Origin: Oligoflexales bacterium
Lineage (GTDB): Bacteria; Bdellovibrionota_B; Oligoflexia; Oligoflexales; RGVZ01
Direction of reading: 5' to 3'
NCBI GenBank assembly: GCA_947494335.1
Contig: CANLUT010000007.1
Location: 1-64,000 of the forward strand
Length of the DNA stretch: 64,000 nt
Shown: piece by piece, positions 54,351 to 63,668 of the stretch
Numbering within the stretch: position 1 is the stretch's first letter
Layout of the letters: each line of letters opens with the position of its first letter
The notes under the pieces: generated by a model
The model's input: only the letters and a program-made list of their open reading frames with translations
What the model was told of the DNA's origin: nothing
Databases searched by the model: none
Position numbers and translations under genes: made by a program

Positions 54351-55028
54351 ATGGATCTTTTTGCTCCCCTAGACTTGTATTGTGAACGAACAGAGGCTCA
54401 CCTCCTCAGTGAACCTCTAAATCTCATATCAAATCTAGCGTTTATCATCGCTGGAGCCCTAATATTGCGAAAATTAGGACGACCGGGCTCGTCTCAAAGA
54501 GATTCAGTAGCAAGACTTTTAGGCTGGCAAATTGTAGCGGTCGGTATTGGCAGTGCACTTTTCCACAGTTTTGCCACAGGGTGGGCTCAGCTCTGCGATA
54601 TTATTCCCATTGGGATTCTTATTCTGACCTATTTGTGGTTGTTTTACCGAAAGCTTGTTGATTTGACTAGGCTTCAAAGTTTTTTAGGGCTGATAGCATT
54701 TCTCCTCGTATCCGTCGTAATGGCTTGGTTGTCGGACCCCATTAAGGCAAATGGCGGGCAGTTTTATTTTGGGACTTGGTTAACCCTTACATGCTTATGC
54801 ACCTACGTCGCGGGGCGTCAGAATTTGCTTCAATTCAAACCCATGTTCATGGCGAGTGTTCTGTTTTCATTTTCAATTTTGATGCGCACGATTGACTTAA
54901 AGTTTTGCGAAGAGTGGCCTTTCGGAACGCATTTGTTCTGGCATTTAACAAACGCAACTGTGCTTTATCTGGTGGTCAACGTACTGATCAATTCTATACC
55001 CGAAGACGCACGAACCCGTGAGGGTTAG
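54351..55028 (+). CDS. Ceramidase-family (CREST) membrane protein
   Basis: 225 residues, about seven membrane helices. MDLFAPLDLYCERTEAHLLS followed by EPLNLISNLAF is the start of the alkaline-ceramidase-like family; a conserved Ser/His pair (GSALFHSFAT) and Asp (CDIIPIG) and two His in GTHLFWHLTNA fit the zinc-hydrolase CREST pattern. A bacterial substrate is unknown. ATG 54351 has GGAG at 11 nt; a longer frame overlaps the panB start. The 274-nt stretch that follows contains no gene, only a nested hairpin GACGC/GCGTC around GGGA/TCCC (55091-55127). Confidence 0.75.
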   Translation: MDLFAPLDLYCERTEAHLLSEPLNLISNLAFIIAGALILRKLGRPGSSQRDSVARLLGWQIVAVGIGSALFHSFATGWAQLCDIIPIGILILTYLWLFYRKLVDLTRLQSFLGLIAFLLVSVVMAWLSDPIKANGGQFYFGTWLTLTCLCTYVAGRQNLLQFKPMFMASVLFSFSILMRTIDLKFCEEWPFGTHLFWHLTNATVLYLVVNVLINSIPEDARTREG

Positions 55029-55302
55029 GACCGTTGAGAAGAGAGTAAGCAGAAAAACAAGGAAGAGATTAAGGTGGGCTTCAGACGTGCGACGCGCTTG
55101 TGGAGGGATGGTCCCGTGCGATGCGTCATAATTACATAAGCAAGCAGCGTGCCAAGATGATCAGTGATGTTTCGCACAAAAATTGTTCAAAATTAGACTG
55201 CTCAAGGGTTTGGCGGTATCATTAATGTACCAGTAGCGCAAAGACATGGTATCAAGACGAATCAGTACGCGAATCTAACCAGCCATGACAGGCCTCTAAA
55301 CG

Positions 55303-56364
55303 ATGATCTCGATCAAACAAAATGTGCCGTTAAAAAACCTCTCAACGATTCACACCGGTGGGAACGCTCAATTTTTCGCCACGTGTAAGAATGAACGCGA
55401 CATCATCGATGCCCTGCAACACGCTGCATCGCATTCGATACCTGTTACAGTGCTTGGCGGGGGAAGTAATAGCTTGATCTCTGACAATGGAATCAGGGGT
55501 CTAGTTCTAAGAATCGAATTGGATGGGTTCAGCATTAGCAGCTCGGGACTTACTACATCTGGCGCGGGCGTATCATGGGACCTATTGGTTGCCGAAACCT
55601 GCCGCCAAGGCATGACAGGAGTCGAAGCCTTGTCTGGAATACCGGGACTTGTTGGCGCAACCCCCATTCAAAACGTCGGAGCTTATGGTCAGGAGGTTGC
55701 AGAAACCATTAAATCTCTGCGTGCAATCAATAGAAAGACTCTCGAAACAAGAATTTTCTCTAACGCTGAATGCAGCTTCTCTTACCGAAATAGCCGCTTC
55801 AAAGAAACTGATAAAGACTCATGGATCATCACTGAGGTCTCATTTCAACTTGACGCGAAAGAGGAACCAAAACCGCGGTATGACGAGTTGCAAAAGTCTT
55901 TACTGAACGACAAGCGATGGAGCCTCTCTAACCGAGAAGAAAAACTACTTCTGGTCCGTGAGCACGTACTTAAAATTCGTGCTCAAAAAGGAATGGTTCT
56001 AGATCCATCTGATCATGACACAGTCAGCCTCGGTAGTTTTTTTACAAATCCTTTGATCGACCAAAATACCAAACAAGCCATTGAAGAACGTGCAGCATCT
56101 CTAAACACTAAAGCAGTACCCATCTTTCACAGATCTGGGGACAACCTCTGGAAGATATCTGCCGCATGGCTTATCGAAAGCGCTGGTGTTACAAAAGGGT
56201 TTACGATGGGTAATGCAAGAATTTCATCCAAACATGTACTTGCCATTACAAATCCTGGAGAGGCCACAACACTGGATATCCTGCAGTTACAGAGACACGT
56301 CGAATCCCAGGTACTCAAGGTATTTAACGTGAAATTACAGCGTGAACCGGTATTTCTTGATTAA
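55303..56364 (+). CDS. murB: UDP-N-acetylenolpyruvoylglucosamine reductase
   Basis: FAD enzyme that makes UDP-MurNAc. 353 residues, type I (E. coli-like) with FAD-binding LGGGSNSLISDNG, GIPGLVGATPIQNVGAYGQE, the catalytic Ser in SLGSFFTNP and the C-terminal Tyr-loop AWLIESAGVTKGF. A standalone gene, not in a dcw cluster. Confidence 0.97.
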   Translation: MISIKQNVPLKNLSTIHTGGNAQFFATCKNERDIIDALQHAASHSIPVTVLGGGSNSLISDNGIRGLVLRIELDGFSISSSGLTTSGAGVSWDLLVAETCRQGMTGVEALSGIPGLVGATPIQNVGAYGQEVAETIKSLRAINRKTLETRIFSNAECSFSYRNSRFKETDKDSWIITEVSFQLDAKEEPKPRYDELQKSLLNDKRWSLSNREEKLLLVREHVLKIRAQKGMVLDPSDHDTVSLGSFFTNPLIDQNTKQAIEERAASLNTKAVPIFHRSGDNLWKISAAWLIESAGVTKGFTMGNARISSKHVLAITNPGEATTLDILQLQRHVESQVLKVFNVKLQREPVFLD

Positions 56365-56456
56365 CTCTCGCATCACTGCTTTTTGATTTAGACAGCGGCT
56401 TGCCTGGATTCAGCGGGACCGAGTAGCCTTGTGTAAAAAATAATCCCCTGTAATTC

Positions 56457-56500
56457 TTTGGCATTTTTAGTTGCCAAAATTACTCAACATTTGGGATAGT
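56457..56500 (+). promoter_or_regulatory. Promoter and overlapping inverted repeat of PuuD-like gene
   Basis: TTGCCA (56471-56476), 18-bp spacer, GATAGT (56495-56500). An inverted repeat TTTGGCA/TGCCAAA (56457-56463, 56472-56478) overlaps the -35, so a bound repressor or activator could control it. The promoter match is moderate. Confidence 0.35.
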
Positions 56501-56553
56501 AGTGCCGTGACGTCAATTCACTCGACGCCAACATCAATGGAGGAACTCGCTGC

Positions 56554-57258
56554 ATGGAATCATCAGAGGTCATTTATTATTTAATGAAGTGGTTTCACTA
56601 TGTTTTTGGAATTATCTGGATTGGGCATCTCTACTACTTCAACTTCACCCAAGTTCCATTTTTCGGTGAAACGGATGCAGCGACAAAATCGAACGCTATT
56701 CAAAAACTGGTGCCGAGAGCTTTATGGTGGTTTCGTTGGGGCGCGATGTTTACCTTCATCACCGGCGTGATTATGCTTTATATGTGGGGTGAAAAAAGCG
56801 GTCACGCTGCATTCATGTCCACAAGCTTTGGTTTGTTTATTTCTGTGGGTGCTCTCCTTGGAACAGTTATGTTCCTCAACGTTTGGCTTATCATTTGGCC
56901 ATCGCAGAAAGTTGTCATCGAGTCTACGACTAATGTTGCGCAAGGTAAGGCTGCACTGCCTGAAGCTGCAGCCAAGGGTGCTGCTGCACTGCTCGCTTCC
57001 CGCTCAAACACCATGTTCTCATTGCCAATGTTGTTTTTTATGGGTGCGGCATCCCACTTACCAATACTGCAACCTCCCGCAGACGGATCGACGGCTAATT
57101 ACTCCACAGCCTTCTTGGCTGCGCTGGTGGTCATCGTACTACTTGAAGCGAATGCCATCAAAGGAAAGCTCGGTCCCTTGGCAAGTGTCAAAGGCGTGAT
57201 CCATGCTGGCGTTGGTCTGACAGCGGTGCTCTTTGGACTTCTTTACGCAATGGCCTAA
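56554..57258 (+). CDS. PuuD-like (urate hydroxylase N-terminal) membrane protein
   Basis: 234 residues with about six membrane helices. Conserved His in MKWFHYVFGIIWIGHLYYFNF and a late ASHLP fit the heme-binding membrane domain of the PuuD (DUF989) family. In PuuD this domain is fused to a C-terminal cytochrome c; here the cytochrome is a separate gene 24 nt downstream. True urate activity is not established; a general cytochrome oxidase-like electron-transfer role is equally possible. ATG 56554 has GGAGG at 10 nt. Confidence 0.75.
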   Translation: MESSEVIYYLMKWFHYVFGIIWIGHLYYFNFTQVPFFGETDAATKSNAIQKLVPRALWWFRWGAMFTFITGVIMLYMWGEKSGHAAFMSTSFGLFISVGALLGTVMFLNVWLIIWPSQKVVIESTTNVAQGKAALPEAAAKGAAALLASRSNTMFSLPMLFFMGAASHLPILQPPADGSTANYSTAFLAALVVIVLLEANAIKGKLGPLASVKGVIHAGVGLTAVLFGLLYAMA

Positions 57259-57282
57259 TCACAATCCGAAAGAACGCTTTCT

Positions 57283-57636
57283 GTGATTTTTAAACTTTTG
57301 TCATCAGTACCTTTATTACTGGCTCTGACGAGCTGCCGCTGCCAAAGCGGTGGCTCATCAGAAGCCAGTAAAGCTTCGCCAGAGGCTCAGCTGATTGCCC
57401 GTGGGCGAGCCGTCTATGTCTCAAACTGCACAGCCTGCCATGCTACAAACCCCAAGCTTCATGGTAGTCAGGGTCCAGATGTATACGGTTCATCTAAGGA
57501 GCTACTGACAGCTCGTATCCTTGAAGCAAAGTATCCTGAAGGATACAAACCCAAGCGCGAGAGTGCCGCCATGCCAGCCTTGCCTCATTTGAAAAATGAC
57601 ATCGATGCTCTCCACGCATATTTAAACGCTCCATAA
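57283..57636 (+). CDS. Lipidated c-type cytochrome
   Basis: 117 residues. GTG start; signal peptide ending LTSC (lipobox, Cys18). A single heme motif CTACH (Cys49, Cys52, His53), with Met97 (AAMPAL) as probable sixth ligand. It sits 24 nt after the PuuD-like gene, and together they would rebuild the two halves of a PuuD protein. Anchoring by lipid would keep it next to the membrane subunit. Confidence 0.82.
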   Translation: MIFKLLSSVPLLLALTSCRCQSGGSSEASKASPEAQLIARGRAVYVSNCTACHATNPKLHGSQGPDVYGSSKELLTARILEAKYPEGYKPKRESAAMPALPHLKNDIDALHAYLNAP

Positions 57637-57731
57637 GATCAGCCAAGCAATCTGCGCGACCCCAGGTGGACTGTTTAGGGCCCTTGGGCTACCATGTTGA
57701 AATATTCAACAAACTCATAAGGCTTTTCGAC

Positions 57732-58661
57732 ATGTCTCTGCATCTAAACCAGGAACGTTCAGATGTATCCCTAGCCGACCTTGCAAAGTTCTACCCGGAA
57801 CTTTGGCAGGAGGTCATGGGCAGCATCAAACTTGCTGTCGAAAAAAAGCAAATGTCAGAACTAGCGACCATGAGTCAACGTGCGGGTGCTACCATTAGTC
57901 GATGGAGTGGCGCAGGTGACAGCCCAATTGCACAAACGCAGCATGCAAAGCGAGAACTACTAAAAGCTCAGATGACAGCGTTAGCTATTGAACAATTCGT
58001 TGCAGCTTTCACAAATCTGGACCACAGGCCTTCACTTCGCGATCAAGTTCTTCTCAAGTGGGGAATCACGAGACATTTACAGTCTGGGCGTCTATTGAGT
58101 CTAACAAGCTTCCAAAAAGGTTGGTCGAGACTTACGGATAAAGGTGCCGCTGCGTCGGGCGTGCAATCAGCAGGATTTTGGTCCATACCTACGAGGGAGC
58201 TCTGTCTTGGTTTGAAAGAATATATCAAAGACCGTGAGGTTCTTGAGGTGGGAGCTGGCAGGGGATTATTTGTTTCTGCCCTTCGCGAAGTCGGGGTACG
58301 AGTCACGGGAATCGACGACTGTAGCTGGTCCATGGCAAAAAATGTTATTGCTGGCGCCAAATCATTCATGAAGGTCGAATCGGCCGAGACCGCACTAAAG
58401 ACCATTAATCCCTCAGTCGTTCTTTCCGTTTATCCACCACCAGGCAATCAGTTTGAACGAACTATTTTCGCTACAAAATCCGTGGATCTATATTTAGCAG
58501 TCGTGAGCTCTCATCAATTTGCCAGCGGCAACTGGCAAGACTATAAAGCTCAGGACGCACGAAACAGCCCGTTTTCGTGTGTTATGAATGAGTCTTTAAA
58601 CAAAATGCTGAGGCCCATTGAATCGGATCAACGACTACTCATTTTTCGTCGCAATAAATAA
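57732..58661 (+). CDS. SAM-dependent methyltransferase-like protein
   Basis: 309 residues. The N-terminal about 150 residues are helical with no recognised domain; the C-terminal domain has motif I EVLEVGAGRGLF and VTGIDDCSW (acidic residue after strand 2) typical of class I SAM-binding folds. Substrate unknown. ATG 57732 has AAGG at 9 nt; an upstream frame to 57666 would add 22 residues. Followed 20 nt later by a beta-barrel gene. Confidence 0.65.
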   Translation: MSLHLNQERSDVSLADLAKFYPELWQEVMGSIKLAVEKKQMSELATMSQRAGATISRWSGAGDSPIAQTQHAKRELLKAQMTALAIEQFVAAFTNLDHRPSLRDQVLLKWGITRHLQSGRLLSLTSFQKGWSRLTDKGAAASGVQSAGFWSIPTRELCLGLKEYIKDREVLEVGAGRGLFVSALREVGVRVTGIDDCSWSMAKNVIAGAKSFMKVESAETALKTINPSVVLSVYPPPGNQFERTIFATKSVDLYLAVVSSHQFASGNWQDYKAQDARNSPFSCVMNESLNKMLRPIESDQRLLIFRRNK

Positions 58662-58681
58662 CCCAAAGAAAATCTTGAATT

Positions 58682-59815
58682 GTGATTATCCAAGTAGCAA
58701 AATTGTCCGCCATTGTAATCATCACCTCAGCCTTTTTGGCTATAGGCGAAACCGTGATTGCTCAGAAAGCCAGTCATGCTTCTGAACTTGAATACATTGT
58801 ACTCCCAGGCGTATTTCGCGCTCCAGAGACAGGCTTTGGTGCTGGGCTGGGCTTGTTTATATTAAGCCCGCCTCCTCAGGGATCTCGAGGCTCCCAGGGT
58901 GACGCGTTTAAAATTGGCGCTATATATACTGAAAAAAAACAATTTGTGATGCGAACGTTGCTGGAGAAATATGTCAATGACCACCGCGATCACCTGAGCT
59001 TTTCAGCAAATGCACAAAAGTATCCAGACTCATTTTTCGGCGTTGGCGGCAACACTCAAGTCAAAGATGAAGAAAAATACACGTCATACGCCTGGGACGC
59101 ACAACTCCGCTATCTACATGAGTTTGCGTCGACATTTTATATTGGCGGCCAAGGAGTCCTCTATAATGAACGCATTACAGACTTGAATCCGCGTGGTTTT
59201 TTAACCAAAAAAACAGATCAAAACGGCCAACACATTTACGGCACTGAACCCGTGCGACACGCGGGATTTGGAATTCTTTCCCGTATTGATACCCGCGATG
59301 ATCTCCAAGATCCCGATCGAGGACATTTCATAGAGATGGGAACTATCGCTCGAAATAAATTGTTGGGAAGTGATTTTGATTTCAACACAGCACAGATTGA
59401 TGCTCGAGGATTTATCCCCCTCTCCGATAACAAGCGCCCCATAAGGCTTGCATGGCAAACCGTCGTGATCTCACACGATGGCAACCCTCCATTTCAGGCA
59501 CTAGCGCCCCTTGGGGGACGTGACCTTCTCAGGGGATATTTTCTAGGACGATACCGGGATAGAAAGCTTCTATCATCGCAACTTGAAATTCGAATTCCCC
59601 ACGGAGAAAAGTGGGGAACAGCCCTCTACGTGGGCGCTGGTAACGTTGCTCGCAACTGGAAGGCTATGACTCTTAAATCATTTAAGCCAGCTTGGGGTGC
59701 GGGTGCACGGTACCGGATCTCAAGCACTCAAAAAGTAAACATACGCCTTGATCTGGCCTGGGGTAAAGTCACCCCTAATCCCAGTGCATATCTTAGCCTT
59801 GCGGAAGCGTTCTAG
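58682..59815 (+). CDS. Omp85-type beta-barrel without POTRA domains
   Basis: 377 residues with a signal peptide and a C-terminal barrel ending AEAF. The loop GGRDLLRGYFLGRYRDR carries the L6 (V/I/L)RG(F/Y) motif of the Omp85/BamA/FhaC superfamily, and long strands alternate through residues 60-377. N-terminal POTRA domains are missing, so it is more like the barrel halves of patatin-type or Bac_surface_Ag proteins. Function unknown. The GTG start is weakly supported. Convergent with uvrA, 3 nt apart. Confidence 0.75.
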   Translation: MIIQVAKLSAIVIITSAFLAIGETVIAQKASHASELEYIVLPGVFRAPETGFGAGLGLFILSPPPQGSRGSQGDAFKIGAIYTEKKQFVMRTLLEKYVNDHRDHLSFSANAQKYPDSFFGVGGNTQVKDEEKYTSYAWDAQLRYLHEFASTFYIGGQGVLYNERITDLNPRGFLTKKTDQNGQHIYGTEPVRHAGFGILSRIDTRDDLQDPDRGHFIEMGTIARNKLLGSDFDFNTAQIDARGFIPLSDNKRPIRLAWQTVVISHDGNPPFQALAPLGGRDLLRGYFLGRYRDRKLLSSQLEIRIPHGEKWGTALYVGAGNVARNWKAMTLKSFKPAWGAGARYRISSTQKVNIRLDLAWGKVTPNPSAYLSLAEAF

Positions 59816-59818
59816 CCG

Positions 59819-62584
59819 CTAATGAAATAAAAATTTCTGAGTGATACTGATCTTATTGTCTTTTAGTCCAGTCGGCTTCCCGCAATAGACAACCTCTCCG
59901 CCTCGAGCCGCCGCATCAGGTCCCATTTCAATCAGCCAATCAGCCTGCCGAAGAACATCGAGGTGATGCTCAATGACAATGACCGTATGACCAGATTTCG
60001 CCAGATCCTTGAACTGCGAAAGTAGGCTTGCCACATCAACATCACTCAATCCAGTAGTCGGCTCATCAAAAATCAAAATTCCTGGCTTACCCTTCTTAGC
60101 GTCACGCATGATCTGCACCAGCTTTAAACGCTGCGCTTCACCGCCACTAAATGAGCTAGTTGACTGCCCAAGCGTGACGTAACCCATGCCAACCTTCAAG
60201 ACAGCATCCAAACATTCCGAGATGGCTCTGTGATCAAAAAAGAATGTTCGTGCTTCATCTGCGGTCATAGCCAAAACATCGATCAAATTTTTTCCCTTGT
60301 GCTGAACAGAGAGAACAGACTCCTGAAATCTGGCGCCATTACAGGCCGGGCAAATGATCTCCATTTCTCCGAGAAACGATAGATCTTCCACCACGGTTCC
60401 AAGACCCCTACAGGTTTCACAACGAGCACCAGGACTATTAAAACTAAAAGAACCTGGAGTCAGGCCAAGATTTTTTGCCGTCTCCTGGGATGCAAATATT
60501 TTACGAATATGATCCATCACATCCAAGTACGTCGCAATCGTGCTGCGACTACTGCGCCCAAGAGCCACCTGTGACACCATGAGCACATTGTCATGAAGTT
60601 TGATAAGGCTTTCTGGACCAATAGACCCAGTCACCTCTTTTGGGATTTCTTTTTCCGGACCTCCGGAGAGTTTTGCAAAACTTAGCTCCAAAAGAGGAAA
60701 CAATGTATGTCTAATCAGACTTGTTTTCCCGCTGCCGGACACACCACACACAGCAGTGACCTTCCCGACAGGGATCTTCACCTCTGCATTTTTAAGATTA
60801 TGAATCGTTGCGTTCTTTAGATGCAGAAACTTCGCCGCCTTATCATCGAGCCCAATCGCTGACTCGACTATTGGTGACTTCTGAGTCTTTCGATCACTAG
60901 GACGGCCTGCGTAAACGAGATGACCACCTTCGTGACCAGCTTTGGGACCAATTTCTATGAAATGATCTGATCCATTAATGATGGTTCTCTCATGTTCAAC
61001 AACAACCACCGTATTACCCTGCTGCTGAAGCTCCCGAATAACACCGAGTAGATTCTCACTGTCTCTAGCATGTAGTCCTGCCGTCGGCTCATCCAAACAA
61101 AAAAGTGTCTCTGTCAAAATAGAACCCAGACAGCGGGACATATTGATTCGCTGCAACTCTCCACCACTCAGTGTTTTGGCGCTTCGATCCATGGAAAGAT
61201 ATGAAAGCCCCATCTTCATGAGGTAACCTAGTCTAGATTTCGCCTCCAAAAGCGCCTCAGCGAGCCCTTGCCCTCCAGACTCCCGCCCCTCGATGGCTTT
61301 AAGATTTGCCGCTTCAATACCGTCAAACCATGTTTGAAGCTCCTTAATACTAATTTTTGCAGTTTCGTTGATGGATTTACCAAGTACCCGAATTGACCGC
61401 GCCTTAAGGTTTAACCTTTGGCTATCACATTCTGGACATGTCACATATTTGCGAAAACGTGCCGCATGAATCCGGTAGTGAGTTTTGTAGCGTTTTGTGT
61501 CAAGCCAGCGGAAGTATCCATTGATACCACCAAAATACTTTTTGTCGCCCTTCCAAAGCCATTCAATCTCCTCTTTGGTGTAATCCGAAAATTTCTTCTT
61601 TTTGATATCCCACTTTTTGGCTGTTGCAGATTTAAGAGCGTCTTTATAGCAAACGACGTGTTCTCCAAAGTTCCATGCAACAACACCCTGCTCTGCAAGA
61701 GTAGATGACTTATCAGGAATGATTTTTAATGGATCAAGCTCGGTACTGCTCCCGAAACCTTGACAGGTACCACACGCCCCAATGGGGTGATTGAATGAAA
61801 ACAGCGCCATCGTTGGCTCTTGGTATTGGACACCACAACAAACTAGACGCTTTGAAAATTCCACAATTTTTCCGTCTGACCCAATCACGCCGGCCCGTCC
61901 ACGACCAAGCTTAAGTATGAGACTGGATGCCTCGGCAAGACGTTTTCGCGCGTCAGGGCTGACTGAGATCCTATCCACGACGACCCAAGATTTTTCCCGG
62001 TCAATTTTCTTGAGATCTTCAAGACGAACCACATCTTTATTGACCCAAATTCTAGTAAAGCCCTGGCCCTGTAGAAGTGATTTCAATTCTTTATCTGAGA
62101 TACTTTCCCAGGCATCCACAGGAGCAACCATTAAGACTTTGTCATCTGACATTTCTTTCAGAATGCTCGAAGCCATTCGATCAGGATCAGCCTTCTCCAC
62201 GTTACGACCACAAGACGAGCAAACGATAACGCCCGCAAGGGAGTAAACGACGCGCAAGATGTCGTGAAGCTCTGTTAGCGTTCCAACTGTTGAGCGATTA
62301 TTAGCTCCCGAGCGAGACTGCTGCACAGCGATCGCTGGTGGAAGTTGCCGAACGCCAGAGATTTTTGGCTTTGGCATTGCCTTCAAATACTGACGAGCGA
62401 AGCTACTTAAACTTTCCACGTATCGGCGATACGCTTCCGCGTAGATCGTATCAAAGACAAGAGAGCTCTTGCCGCTGCCCGAAACTCCTGTCACCGACGT
62501 AAGCTCGTAAAGGGGGATTTTTACGTTTATTCCCTTGAGGTTATTCGTCTCAACGCCATCAATTTCAATAAAGTTTCGAGTCAT
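59819..62584 (-). CDS. uvrA: UvrA-family excision-repair ATPase (divergent)
   Basis: About 921 residues (944 if started at 62653). Two ABC halves with Walker A VTGVSGSGKSSLVF and VCGVSGSGKTSLIR, two LSGGE/FSGGE signatures and zinc motifs including RCETCRGLG and CPACNG, so it is a UvrA. Unusual points: the second Walker B reads IFDEPTTGLSDVDV where UvrA usually has TGLHF, and RSTIATY replaces the usual RSNPATY. This suggests a UvrA2-like paralogue. It retains the UvrB-interaction region (about 130-240). Start 62584 (Met24) matches UvrA N-termini best. Confidence 0.88.
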   Translation of the reverse strand: MTRNFIEIDGVETNNLKGINVKIPLYELTSVTGVSGSGKSSLVFDTIYAEAYRRYVESLSSFARQYLKAMPKPKISGVRQLPPAIAVQQSRSGANNRSTVGTLTELHDILRVVYSLAGVIVCSSCGRNVEKADPDRMASSILKEMSDDKVLMVAPVDAWESISDKELKSLLQGQGFTRIWVNKDVVRLEDLKKIDREKSWVVVDRISVSPDARKRLAEASSLILKLGRGRAGVIGSDGKIVEFSKRLVCCGVQYQEPTMALFSFNHPIGACGTCQGFGSSTELDPLKIIPDKSSTLAEQGVVAWNFGEHVVCYKDALKSATAKKWDIKKKKFSDYTKEEIEWLWKGDKKYFGGINGYFRWLDTKRYKTHYRIHAARFRKYVTCPECDSQRLNLKARSIRVLGKSINETAKISIKELQTWFDGIEAANLKAIEGRESGGQGLAEALLEAKSRLGYLMKMGLSYLSMDRSAKTLSGGELQRINMSRCLGSILTETLFCLDEPTAGLHARDSENLLGVIRELQQQGNTVVVVEHERTIINGSDHFIEIGPKAGHEGGHLVYAGRPSDRKTQKSPIVESAIGLDDKAAKFLHLKNATIHNLKNAEVKIPVGKVTAVCGVSGSGKTSLIRHTLFPLLELSFAKLSGGPEKEIPKEVTGSIGPESLIKLHDNVLMVSQVALGRSSRSTIATYLDVMDHIRKIFASQETAKNLGLTPGSFSFNSPGARCETCRGLGTVVEDLSFLGEMEIICPACNGARFQESVLSVQHKGKNLIDVLAMTADEARTFFFDHRAISECLDAVLKVGMGYVTLGQSTSSFSGGEAQRLKLVQIMRDAKKGKPGILIFDEPTTGLSDVDVASLLSQFKDLAKSGHTVIVIEHHLDVLRQADWLIEMGPDAAARGGEVVYCGKPTGLKDNKISITQKFLFH

Positions 62585-62667
62585 GGGGACTGGAACTCCG
62601 GCCTTGTAGAAATGTCTATTTGTCGCCATAATTAAGCCAAGATCAGACGACACTATATAGGTACATC

Positions 62668-63135
62668 ATGCAGAAGACTATTGCCATCGTGGCCACTCTA
62701 CTTTTGGGTATTTTTATTGGAGTCTTTTCGGTCTCTGCATTGAACAAAAAGGTTAAACATAAATCCGAGACCCAAGCCGAAACTAATGCTGAGAATCCGG
62801 CTATAAAATCCAAAGCATCTGAAGATCAGGCCGTCTTTTATACAAGTGTGGGTGGATCCTCTCCGTCAAGCGATAATGCGCCCAGTTCTGGACGAGTTGC
62901 CACTAGGTATACGATCGAGCTCGGCACCGTCAACTCTCAGGCAGATGCTGAGTCACTGCTGTTAAAGTTGAAAGATCGCGGTATCGATGGTTTTTATACG
63001 CCCATGCGCCGCGGAGGTCGGGTGATCTTTCATGTGAGAATTGGGCTTTTTGCAAGCGCTGACGACGCAGAGCAAAATTTAAAAAAGATTGCAGCTCGCG
63101 CAAATGTCAAAGGACGCGTCACGAGGCTCCACTAA
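62668..63135 (+). CDS. SPOR-domain protein
   Basis: 155 residues. One N-terminal membrane helix (5-25), a polar low-complexity linker (about 28-80) and a C-terminal SPOR domain (YTIELGTVNSQADAESLLLKLKDRGIDG, then GRVIFHVRIGLFASADDAEQ). SPOR domains bind septal peptidoglycan lacking stem peptides, so it probably acts in division. Divergent from uvrA. Confidence 0.88.
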   Translation: MQKTIAIVATLLLGIFIGVFSVSALNKKVKHKSETQAETNAENPAIKSKASEDQAVFYTSVGGSSPSSDNAPSSGRVATRYTIELGTVNSQADAESLLLKLKDRGIDGFYTPMRRGGRVIFHVRIGLFASADDAEQNLKKIAARANVKGRVTRLH

Positions 63136-63168
63136 CATTTAGACTAATTGATGTCTAAGAAAACTGGG

Positions 63169-63552
63169 CTAATTCTTGGGGGATGACTGAGTTAAACGCT
63201 CTTTCGCAGGCCCACCCGTAACGGCGTCAATGACACCATTTCCATCAAAGTCATACGCCCACATATAAGGCTTGCCCTCTGAGTCCAAGGCCTCAAGCAT
63301 GTCAAAACTTCCATCGCGATCAATATCCCAACCGCGAAATCCTTCCTGCGAGCTTTTTCCGCCATCCGAGTACGTCCAATTTACGAATATCTTCGTCAGA
63401 TTTGGTAGCGGGGCTCGGTGCTCTATGGCGGTACCCTCTTTAAGGGTGTAGAAGGCCGGCGAGGCCACATTAACCTCAGCCATCTCGGGTGATTGAATGG
63501 TTGAACAACCAACCAATCCTAGCGCAATTGCCAGAGTCCAAACGTTCTTCAT
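63169..63552 (-). CDS. Lipoprotein with EF-hand-like loops
   Basis: 127 residues. [20 protein letters not shown] is a signal with lipobox LVGC (Cys16); ATG 63552 has GGGAGG at 7 nt. Two Asp-rich loops, DIDRDGSFD and DFDGNGVID, match the calcium-binding consensus D-x-D-x-(D/N)-G, though the flanking helices are not obvious. Probably an outer-membrane or periplasmic lipoprotein; function unknown. Confidence 0.7.
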   Translation of the reverse strand: MKNVWTLAIALGLVGCSTIQSPEMAEVNVASPAFYTLKEGTAIEHRAPLPNLTKIFVNWTYSDGGKSSQEGFRGWDIDRDGSFDMLEALDSEGKPYMWAYDFDGNGVIDAVTGGPAKERLTQSSPKN

Positions 63553-63606
63553 GGATAGCCCTCCCACATAGACACGACAAAACAGCCACTTTCAGAGGGT
63601 TTTCGG

Positions 63607-63635
63607 TTGCAGTAAGCCAAAGCTTTAAGCACAAT
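63607..63635 (+). promoter_or_regulatory. Possible promoter of lepA
   Basis: TTGCAG (63607-63612), 17-bp spacer, CACAAT (63630-63635), 34 bp before the GTG start. Confidence 0.4.
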
Positions 63636-63668
63636 AGGGCCCTTCAAGACTGGGGAGATCGGAAATCC

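Noticed and set aside
55029-55302. Possible RNA gene after the ceramidase-like gene
   Set aside because: Only a short nested hairpin (55091-55127) and a near repeat CGTGCGACGCG/CGTGCGATGCG were seen; there is no tRNA fold, promoter or terminator.
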